A stretch of 64,000 nt of DNA from an uncultured Clostridium sp. (GTDB lineage: Bacteria; Bacillota; Clostridia; Oscillospirales; Acutalibacteraceae). A program made the translations under genes and the position numbers. Shown piece by piece: positions 51,230 to 57,322 of this stretch. The notes under the pieces are model-generated. The model was not told where the DNA came from. It made no database searches and was given only the letters and a program-made list of their open reading frames with translations. Location: NCBI GenBank assembly GCA_958422185.1, contig CATZNW010000009.1:1-64000 (forward strand). Direction: 5' to 3'. Numbering within the stretch: the stretch's first letter is position 1; each line of letters starts with the position of its first letter.

Positions 51230-51544
51230 TCAGAGTTTGATCTCTATGTCTACGCCTGCCGGGAGCTCAAGATTCGTCAGCGCTTCAACAGTTTTATTTG
51301 AAGGTCTGAGGATATCGATGAGTCTTTTGTGTGTTCTCTGCTCAAACTGTTCACGGCTGTCCTTGTACTTGTGAACGGCTCTGAGGATCGTGATAACTTC
51401 TTTTTCCGTAGGAAGCGGAATGGGGCCGCTTACCTGCGCGCCAGTGGCTTTTGCAGTTTCTACGATTTTTTCAGCTGCCTGATCAACAAGGCTGTGGTCA
51501 TAGCCTTTAAGCCTGATGCGGATCTTCACTTTGCTTGCTGCCAT
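51230..51544 (-). CDS. rpsJ: 30S ribosomal protein S10
   Basis: 104 residues; KVKIRIRLKGYDHSLVDQAA and GPIPLPTEKEVITILRAVHK are diagnostic. First gene of the cluster with a strong GGAGG upstream; also a NusB partner in antitermination. Transcription starts about 300 bases upstream. Confidence 0.98.
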   Translation of the reverse strand: MAASKVKIRIRLKGYDHSLVDQAAEKIVETAKATGAQVSGPIPLPTEKEVITILRAVHKYKDSREQFEQRTHKRLIDILRPSNKTVEALTNLELPAGVDIEIKL

Positions 51545-51851
51545 TTACTTTTCCTCCTGAAAAATATTGGTGCGAGACTTTACCGGATTTATCATTCCAC
51601 CCACCCGCGTGTTTCAAGGCCGCTCATTTAAAAACCGAATGACGGCATATCATTCGGGCAGCCTTCGCGCAGCAGCAGACATACGCAAGCTATCTGCACA
51701 AAGGAATGAAAATCAGTATAATTTCGCCCGGTTTAAAATCGGACATACTCCGCCGAAATTCCCGCTCTGGGTAAAGCGCCACCTCCGGCATCATCGCATA
51801 TCATTGCGAAAACAATATATTATATATTATAATATGAACCTTTTCGCAGAC
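51545..51851 (-). promoter_or_regulatory. long structured leader of the S10 operon
   Basis: About 300 bases between the predicted start and rpsJ without a credible ORF. On the minus strand in order: TGCGAAAA/TTTTCGCA hairpin at the 5' end (51807-51848), an AT-only stretch in its loop, CGCT/AGCG and GCCG/CGGC small stems, a CAGA...TCTG stem, then an intrinsic terminator (listed separately) and the rpsJ ribosome binding site. TCATTC before the terminator can pair with GAATGA of its 5' arm, so an antiterminator form is possible. Confidence 0.6.
51626..51657 (-). terminator. intrinsic terminator (attenuator) inside the S10 leader
   Basis: Perfect 8-bp stem CCGAATGA / TCATTCGG (51635-51642 with 51650-51657), 7-base loop, then TTTTTAAAT on the minus strand. 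It is downstream of the promoter and 80-110 bases upstream of rpsJ. Confidence 0.75.
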
Positions 51852-51857
51852 CTGTAT

Positions 51858-51886
51858 ATTATATAAAACAGCATAAGATTTGTCAA
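51858..51886 (-). promoter_or_regulatory. consensus sigma-A promoter of the S10-spc-alpha cluster
   Basis: Minus strand: -35 TTGACA at 51886-51881, 17-base spacer, -10 TATAAT at 51863-51858, both exact consensus. Very A/T-rich sequence upstream (51887-51960) could act as an UP element. Confidence 0.88.
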
Positions 51887-51977
51887 TATATAACACAAAA
51901 AAAGTTTAAAAAATTTTTTCGTTATTTTTCACAAATTTTTTTAATAAAAATCGTAGGGTTGCACAACGTTTTTTTTT

Positions 51978-52010
51978 GTAAAAAAAAACGCACTTCCTTT
52001 CGGAAGTGCG
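51978..52010 (-). terminator. intrinsic terminator of the collagen-like gene
   Basis: Perfect 9-bp stem CGCACTTCC / GGAAGTGCG (51989-51997 with 52002-52010), TTTC loop, then nine T on the minus strand; a second T9/A9 palindrome follows (51969-51988). Confidence 0.92.
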
Positions 52011-52064
52011 AAAAAACAAATATAACACATGTTTTTATGAGCAAAACTGCACATTTTTAATTAC

Positions 52065-53189
52065 TCAGATCCCGCCTATAAACAGAATATTAAGCGAGGA
52101 CTCCTCCGAGTCGTAGTTATTGGAGCTTGGAACAGCATTGATCACTGTAGGAACAGAATTGATAACAACCGGTACGGAGATCACCGCAGTGATCGTCTGC
52201 TTCGGAGCCAGAAAGCTGTGGGAAAAGACCGCTCCGTCAACCGGGGAACCGTTCTGCTCGATTCTTACGGTATAAGTGTTCGGAAAATTGGTTTTGCACT
52301 TTGAAGTGATAACACTGTTGTAATTTATCTGATAAATGCCGGGTTCATTGATAAGCACATCAGCCGAACCATTAACATGAGAAAGAGCCGTGCCTGACAA
52401 TGTGGGAGTTGTTGCAAATGAATAAGGAACAGTAGCATTGGAATCCTGAACGGCAAAATTATGCGCCGTTACAGCACTTGACGCAAGCGTTGCTCCTGTG
52501 GCGCCTGTTGCACCCGTTGCACCAGTAGGTCCGGTAGGACCTGTTGCACCCGTAGCACCTGTTGGTCCAGTAGGACCTGTTGCACCATCTGTTCCGGAAA
52601 CACCCGTTGCGCCTGTTGCGCCTGTTGGTCCGGTAGCACCAGTAACGCCGTCTGTTCCCGCTTCGCCGGTAGCGCCAGTAGGTCCTGTTGCGCCCGTGGC
52701 TCCTGTAGGCCCGGTCGGCCCGGAAACTCCCGTTACGCCTGTGGGACCTGTTGGACCCGTGGGACCTGTTGGACCTGTGGGACCTGTTGGACCTGTTGGA
52801 CCCGTGGGACCTGTTGCGCCTGTGGGACCTGTTGCGCCTGTGGGACCTGTTGCGCCTGTCACTCCGGTTACGCCAGTAGCACCGGTAGCTCCGGTCGGGC
52901 CCGTAGGACCGGTATTACCGGTAACGCCCGTGGCTCCTGTTGCTCCCGTGGCTCCTGTCTCACCGGCTAAACCAATAGGGCCCTGAGCACCCACCGGGCC
53001 CTGCGCTCCGGTAGCACCTGTTGCACCTGTGGCCCCCGTAGGTCCGGTGGGACCGCCGGCCGGCCCTGTTGGACCTGTTGGACCTGTAGCTCCGGTGTCG
53101 CCTTTACAGCAAAAGCAACAGCTGCACTCTTTGCGCTGCGAGCAGGAGGAACAAACAGAATCTCTGTCAAATCCTTTATAATGAGTCAT
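52065..53189 (-). CDS. collagen-like, BclA-type surface/exosporium protein
   Basis: 374 residues in three parts. Residues 1-29 are polar and Cys-rich (CSSCSQRKECSCCFCC), suited to disulfide cross-linking. Residues about 30-235 are 65-70 Gly-X-Y triplets, mostly GPT and GAT, with a single break at PAGGPTG; this forms a collagen triple helix, and Thr at Y is the usual glycosylation site in BclA. Residues about 240-374 form a C-terminal beta-jelly-roll like the TNF-type head of BclA (ALSHVNGSADVLINEPGIYQ). No Sec signal peptide is visible, as in exosporium proteins assembled from the mother cell. A glycosyltransferase gene lies just upstream. Confidence 0.88.
   Translation of the reverse strand: MTHYKGFDRDSVCSSCSQRKECSCCFCCKGDTGATGPTGPTGPAGGPTGPTGATGATGATGAQGPVGAQGPIGLAGETGATGATGATGVTGNTGPTGPTGATGATGVTGVTGATGPTGATGPTGATGPTGPTGPTGPTGPTGPTGPTGPTGVTGVSGPTGPTGATGATGPTGATGEAGTDGVTGATGPTGATGATGVSGTDGATGPTGPTGATGATGPTGPTGATGATGATGATLASSAVTAHNFAVQDSNATVPYSFATTPTLSGTALSHVNGSADVLINEPGIYQINYNSVITSKCKTNFPNTYTVRIEQNGSPVDGAVFSHSFLAPKQTITAVISVPVVINSVPTVINAVPSSNNYDSEESSLNILFIGGI
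52500..53100. repeat. tandem collagen-coding repeat
   Basis: Degenerate 9-base repeats (GGACCTGTT, GGACCTGTG, GCACCTGTT and relatives) coding Gly-X-Thr triplets, most regular at 52740-52860. Such tracts expand and contract easily; the open antisense frame here is a by-product. Confidence 0.93.
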
Positions 53190-53208
53190 ATTATCTTAAT
53201 CCACCCTG

Positions 53209-53263
53209 AATTTTTCAAGTTGATACAAATTAATGTATCCGTTATCATTATATTTGAAAAATT
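53209..53263. repeat. nested inverted repeats upstream of the collagen-like gene
   Basis: Outer arms AATTTTTCAA (53209-53218) and TTGAAAAATT (53254-53263); inner arms GATACA (53222-53227) and TGTATC (53234-53239). A TATAAT (minus, 53252-53247) lies between, with no good -35. Possible operator or hairpin; the outer arm overlaps the glycosyltransferase stop codon. Confidence 0.55.
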
Positions 53264-54344
53264 ATTTTCCGTTACTTAAAACTGAGTCAAAATAGTTTTT
53301 ATTATAAAGAAACTCTTTTGATTCAGGTCTGTAACTGCCGGCGATCTCATTATAATACGCGGCCTTGCGAAGATCGCCAAGGCGGTCATAGCAAACGGCA
53401 AGCTGTATTGCCGGAATAAATCCGTAAGCGGCACGGTCTATAAATGCTCCGCTCTGCTCAGGCGGCACTGAAGCAAGAGCCCGTTCGTACCAGTATGCGG
53501 CTGTACGGCTTTCGTTTAATTCCAAAAAGATCTTTCCCGCTTCACAGCAGATCTCTGCCCGCGGAGCATCATAGATGAAGGAACGGAAAAGAGCTTTGAG
53601 CGCGGCCTGAGCGCCTTTTGTTTCTTTCAGGCAGAACGAAAGGATTTTACACGCTTCAATATTGTTTTCTGCCCAGCCGCAATTTTCATCAAGAAAATCT
53701 GTAAGGACCGATGCCGCAAGGGAATAATGGCGGTGATAATAAAGTTCGCGGCCGAAATAAAACTGATCCCGCGGCGTAAAAGGTTCTCCCAGTTTCTCCT
53801 GTGTTAAATAAATATTAAGATTTCTTTCCGTATACTCCGTTTTGACACTTTTATGAGTAACGGCAGCGTCTGAATAAATAATCTTACCTGCGTATTCAAC
53901 AGCCTCATGCACCCTGCCTTTCCATTTAAATCCGCAGTTTCGTTTAAATATTCTTTCGCGAAAAAATGAAAACGACGGTCTGCCGGCATCATCAAAAGCG
54001 GTATTATAGGGCATCATGATCACATCGGCACTGCCGTCAAGGCTGTTTTTCAGCAAAACAAGATCATTATAATCAGATTCAAGAATAACGTCATCAGCGT
54101 CAAGCCACATGATATAATCGCCCGTAGCTTTTGAAAACGCGTAATTGCGAGCGGCGGAAAAATCATCACACCAATCAAAATCATATACATTACCGGTATA
54201 TTTTTTGGCTGTTTCTGCAGTTGCATCCGTACTTCCTGTATCTACAATTATGATCTCATCAAAAATCCCCTTCACGCTATCCAAGCAGCGCGGCAGTGTT
54301 TTTTCTTCATTCTTAACGATCATACAAAGGCTTAAAGTATGCAA
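53262..54344 (-). CDS. family 2 glycosyltransferase with TPR-like C-terminal part
   Basis: 360 residues starting from a TTG at 54344 (GGGTGA 5 bases upstream), giving MHTLSLCMIVKNEEKTL, the usual beginning of these enzymes. GT-A domain: IIIVDTGSTDATAETA, and the DxD metal site in WLDADD. C-terminal half is helical with TPR-like repeats (FYFGRELYYHRHYSLAASVL; FLELNESRTAAYWYERAL; AVCYDRLGDLRKAAYYNEIA). Further upstream in-frame ATGs overlap the PAP2 terminator and are unlikely. In Bacillus-type exosporium clusters such enzymes glycosylate collagen-like proteins, so this may modify the neighbouring Thr-rich protein; this is inference. Confidence 0.85.
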   Translation of the reverse strand: MHTLSLCMIVKNEEKTLPRCLDSVKGIFDEIIIVDTGSTDATAETAKKYTGNVYDFDWCDDFSAARNYAFSKATGDYIMWLDADDVILESDYNDLVLLKNSLDGSADVIMMPYNTAFDDAGRPSFSFFRERIFKRNCGFKWKGRVHEAVEYAGKIIYSDAAVTHKSVKTEYTERNLNIYLTQEKLGEPFTPRDQFYFGRELYYHRHYSLAASVLTDFLDENCGWAENNIEACKILSFCLKETKGAQAALKALFRSFIYDAPRAEICCEAGKIFLELNESRTAAYWYERALASVPPEQSGAFIDRAAYGFIPAIQLAVCYDRLGDLRKAAYYNEIAGSYRPESKEFLYNKNYFDSVLSNGK

Positions 54345-54375
54345 AGTTATCACCCGTATCATACTATGAATGAAA

Positions 54376-54420
54376 GAAAAAAGCGGAATTAAAATCCCGT
54401 TCAAAAGATCTTAATTCCGC
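54376..54420 (-). terminator. intrinsic terminator of the PAP2 gene
   Basis: 10-bp stem GCGGAATTAA / TTAATTCCGC (54383-54392 with 54411-54420), 18-base loop, then TTTTTTC on the minus strand. It lies between the PAP2 stop and the glycosyltransferase start. Confidence 0.85.
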
Positions 54421-54443
54421 AGAATAATCAGCACTGTTAAATT

Positions 54444-55346
54444 TTACTCTTCACCCATAATCTGTTGCCAGTGGATCTTGCAGTACTCCTTCCCGTCTAT
54501 CGGAGGATAATCTTCATCGTCCACACGGGCGGCATTATAGCAGTCATATTCTTCATTATAAGCACAGCGTACAACATCCTCCCCGCCCTCACTTAGAACC
54601 GGAATAAAGGAATAAAGGAAGATTCCGACCACGGCTGCCGCAACTACTGCGGCGCCCGCTCTGCCCGATGTCCATTTAAGGAATCCCGTCTTGGCAAGGT
54701 CAAGCTTATCAAGAGCCGTAAACGGTTTTACGTTTGCAATCAGGTACATTAAACCCTTCATAATATAATAACCGGCAATACCGGAAAGCGTGCCGATGAT
54801 CATTCCGCCAATAACGTCCGTTGCATAGTGCACCATAAGATATACACGGCTTCCCATAGTGCATGCAGCAAGTACCGGGAAGACCCAGGCGATTTTTTTC
54901 TTTCCGTCAGCTCTGAAAACAAGGAACATGGAAACAGCGATTTCAAACGCGGCGGTAGTATGACCGCTCGGGAAAGAATAATCCGCCTCGCTGAGCGAGC
55001 CCGCGCCAAGATACGCCTGCCAGTAAAAATCTATGTCCTGAAGCGTATTGTAAGGCCTTATCCGGAGAACGGCAGGCTTTGCTATAACGTTTGTAACGAT
55101 AGTACCCACAAGTATTGCAAAAACAAGAGCAAACCCGTATTTCCTTGTTTTTTTGAAAAACATCAGAACGATACCCAGAACGACCATGGGTATAACAAAA
55201 GCTTCATCACCGAAAGAAGTAAAAAACTTTGCAAGAAATGTAAAAAAAGAATTTTGGATACCTGCAAAGAATTCAAAAACGGCAATATCAAAGCCGTAAA
55301 AGATCTTATCGATTGAATCGCCCACAGTCAGAAGCATAAAATCCAT
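54444..55346 (-). CDS. PAP2-family membrane phosphatase with Cys-rich tail
   Basis: 300 residues, six membrane helices. The three acid-phosphatase motifs are intact: KPAVLRIRPYNTL (motif 1), YSFPSGHTTA (motif 2, catalytic His), SRVYLMVHYATDVIGG (motif 3). The family dephosphorylates undecaprenyl pyrophosphate or phosphatidic/phosphatidylglycerol phosphate. After an extra last helix (AAVVAAAVVGIFLYSFIPVL) there is a 45-residue tail with CAYNEEYDC and EYCKIHW, a Cys/His set not part of the usual family. ATG at 55346 with GGAGG 6 bases upstream. Confidence 0.9.
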   Translation of the reverse strand: MDFMLLTVGDSIDKIFYGFDIAVFEFFAGIQNSFFTFLAKFFTSFGDEAFVIPMVVLGIVLMFFKKTRKYGFALVFAILVGTIVTNVIAKPAVLRIRPYNTLQDIDFYWQAYLGAGSLSEADYSFPSGHTTAAFEIAVSMFLVFRADGKKKIAWVFPVLAACTMGSRVYLMVHYATDVIGGMIIGTLSGIAGYYIMKGLMYLIANVKPFTALDKLDLAKTGFLKWTSGRAGAAVVAAAVVGIFLYSFIPVLSEGGEDVVRCAYNEEYDCYNAARVDDEDYPPIDGKEYCKIHWQQIMGEE

Positions 55347-55493
55347 AGCCAACCTCCGTATAACCTATTACCCTAATATTACCAAACAAAACGTCAGATT
55401 TCAAGAGCGGATTTGCGGATTTGTTACAAGTTATTAACACAAAGTCAATAATTATATGATAACTTAATGAAAACTAAAACCAAAAGGAGAAAT

Positions 55494-56309
55494 ATGATAA
55501 CGAATCCATATAAGGTGTTGGGTGTGCCCGACGGCGCATCAGAAGAAGAATGCGCAAAAGCATATAAAAAGCTTGCCAAGAAATATCACCCAGACCTTAA
55601 TCCGAATGACAAACATGCCGCTGAAAAGATGGCGGAAATAAATGCAGCGTTTGACCAGATCAAAAACGGCGGAGCAAATCAGAGCGGATACGGATACAGC
55701 AGCGCACAACAGAACAGAAGGGGCGCGTCATCCGCTCCGGACTATTATACCTCAATCGCGCAGTTTATCAACAACCGCCAGTTCACTCAGGCGCTGAATC
55801 TGCTTAATAATATTGAGGACCGAACCGCGCAGTGGTACTATCTTTCCGCGCTTGCCAACTTCGGTGCGGGACGGCGCGACATTTCGCTTTCTCACATACA
55901 GCAGGCCTGCGCCATGGCTCCTGAAAATTACACATACCGCGCGACTTACGACCGGATAAGAATGAGCGCACAGGGGGGGTTCGTAAATCCCTTCAGCGGA
56001 TTTGCGGAATTCGATGAATCGGAAGATGAAAACAGCAACCGCACCACAAGGGTTTATTCCGTACGCAACGGCGGATGCCTTTCAAGAATATTTAAATTTA
56101 TTGTATTTCTTATAGTTATACGACTTGTTTTTTATTTGATATCCGCCCTTTTCAGCGCCGGCGTGGGTTACAGAAACAACAACGGATACGATCCCGAACA
56201 GCAGCCGAATTCCGGTTACAGCGAAAGCTATGCCGAATACGGAGATTCCGGAGGCGAGGATTACGGGATATATTTCGGTGAAAGGACCGGAGATTCCCAG
56301 GTCAACTGA
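55494..56309 (+). CDS. J-domain protein with TPR-like repeat and C-terminal membrane segment
   Basis: 271 residues. J domain at about 1-65 (NPYKVLGVPDGASEEECAKA and the HPD motif in KKYHPDLNPND), a Gln/Asn/Ser-rich linker, TPR-like helices at about 85-150 (QFTQALNLLNNIEDRTAQWYY), one hydrophobic helix at about 190-215 (IFKFIVFLIVIRLVFYLISA) and a 45-residue acidic Gly/Tyr-rich tail. Stimulates DnaK, probably at the membrane; it is not DnaJ itself (no zinc finger). ATG at 55494 with AAAGGAG 4 bases upstream. Confidence 0.88.
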   Translation: MITNPYKVLGVPDGASEEECAKAYKKLAKKYHPDLNPNDKHAAEKMAEINAAFDQIKNGGANQSGYGYSSAQQNRRGASSAPDYYTSIAQFINNRQFTQALNLLNNIEDRTAQWYYLSALANFGAGRRDISLSHIQQACAMAPENYTYRATYDRIRMSAQGGFVNPFSGFAEFDESEDENSNRTTRVYSVRNGGCLSRIFKFIVFLIVIRLVFYLISALFSAGVGYRNNNGYDPEQQPNSGYSESYAEYGDSGGEDYGIYFGERTGDSQVN

Positions 56310-56380
56310 CAGACGGCGTGTGAATACCCGTCTGTAAACAATGATTTTATTTAAACAATTATGAAAGAACGGAACCAATC

Positions 56381-56824
56381 ATGAAAAAGTTTTTTTCAGA
56401 TCTTGCAGTAAAATTCCAGAGATTTATGTATGGCAGATATGGTATAGACCGGCTTTACAGAGCTCTATTGTGGTTTTATTTTGCCGCTATCATTCTTGCG
56501 CTTATACTCGGCAGGGCTGTTGACGGCATATTCTACACGATTTTTTCAGTTATAGGCTGGGGCATTTTCATATTTGCTTTTTTAAGAGTGTTTTCTAAAA
56601 AAATTGAAAACAGACGCAGAGAGAATGAAAACTGGCTTAAATTTGAGGGGATTTTTAAAAAGCGCTTTAAACTTTTGAGCAACAGATGGAAATTCAGAAA
56701 GACGCATGTTTTCAGGACCTGCCCCGGCTGTAAAAGCGTTTTAAGAATGAAAAAAGTTAAAGGCAGACATATTGCAACATGCCCGCACTGCGGAAGAAAG
56801 TTTGAATTCAGGGTTTTGTTTTAA
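56381..56824 (+). CDS. small membrane protein with C-terminal zinc ribbon
   Basis: 147 residues, unknown function. Two hydrophobic helices at about 28-75 (ALLWFYFAAIILALILG; IFSVIGWGIFIFAFLRV), a very basic stretch, then a zinc ribbon: CPGCKSVLRM ... CPHCGRKF. It is 71 bases after the J-domain gene in the same direction, which suggests a joint unit; in related Clostridia I recall the two side by side but cannot verify it. The ribosome binding site is weak (GAACGG). Confidence 0.82.
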   Translation: MKKFFSDLAVKFQRFMYGRYGIDRLYRALLWFYFAAIILALILGRAVDGIFYTIFSVIGWGIFIFAFLRVFSKKIENRRRENENWLKFEGIFKKRFKLLSNRWKFRKTHVFRTCPGCKSVLRMKKVKGRHIATCPHCGRKFEFRVLF

Positions 56825-56829
56825 ATAAA

Positions 56830-56858
56830 TTGAAATCCGTTTGGATTTGTGCTAATAT
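56830..56858 (+). promoter_or_regulatory. sigma-A promoter of the DtxR-family regulator
   Basis: Plus strand: -35 TTGAAA at 56830-56835, 17-base spacer, -10 TAATAT at 56853-56858. Confidence 0.65.
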
Positions 56859-56880
56859 ACTTATTTGAGGTGAGTGTATT

Positions 56881-57264
56881 ATGCAGATAAAGGAGAGTGC
56901 TGAAAACTATCTTGAAACGATACTTGTGATCCATAGTCAGAAAGGCTATTGCCGCTGTATAGACATCAGCAACAAAATGGGATTTTCAAAGCCTTCCGTT
57001 TCGGTTTACATGAAAAACCTCAGGGAGGACGGGTACGTTTCTATAGACGACAACGGCGATATTACTTTGACGGACAAGGGACGGGAGATCGCTGAAAAGA
57101 TATATGAAAGGCACAATATTATTGCCGGATTTCTTATGCAGCTCGGTACGCCTGAGGATATCGCATATCAGGATTCCTGCAAGATCGAGCACGATATAAG
57201 CGAAGAGAGTTTTCAGCTGATAAAAGCTCAGTATTATAAGAAAAAAGAAGAGCAAAACCAATAA
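56881..57264 (+). CDS. DtxR/MntR-family metal-dependent repressor
   Basis: 127 residues: winged helix (1-65, IDISNKMGFSKPSVSVYMKN as the recognition part) and dimer/metal domain (70-127). The metal residues visible are E8, H78, C100, E103 and H104. The C-x2-E-H arrangement is that of iron-sensing DtxR/IdeR, whereas Mn-sensing MntR has Glu in place of the Cys. There is no SH3-like third domain. Controls metal uptake genes elsewhere; none adjoins it. AGGTGAG ribosome binding site. Confidence 0.9.
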   Translation: MQIKESAENYLETILVIHSQKGYCRCIDISNKMGFSKPSVSVYMKNLREDGYVSIDDNGDITLTDKGREIAEKIYERHNIIAGFLMQLGTPEDIAYQDSCKIEHDISEESFQLIKAQYYKKKEEQNQ

Positions 57265-57268
57265 GCGG

Positions 57269-57308
57269 TATAAAAAATGCTTGAACAAAATGTTCAAGCA
57301 TTTTTTTA
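57269..57308. terminator. bidirectional terminator between regulator and M14 gene
   Basis: Perfect 15-bp stem AAAAATGCTTGAACA / TGTTCAAGCATTTTT around AAA, T-runs on both strands. Confidence 0.95.
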
Positions 57309-57322
57309 TAATCAAAATTCAG

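Noticed and set aside
52498..52986. Open antisense frame of 162 codons rich in Val-Ala-Pro
   Set aside because: It is the reverse complement of the collagen-like repeat; repetitive Gly-X-Thr codons keep that frame open. No ribosome binding site.
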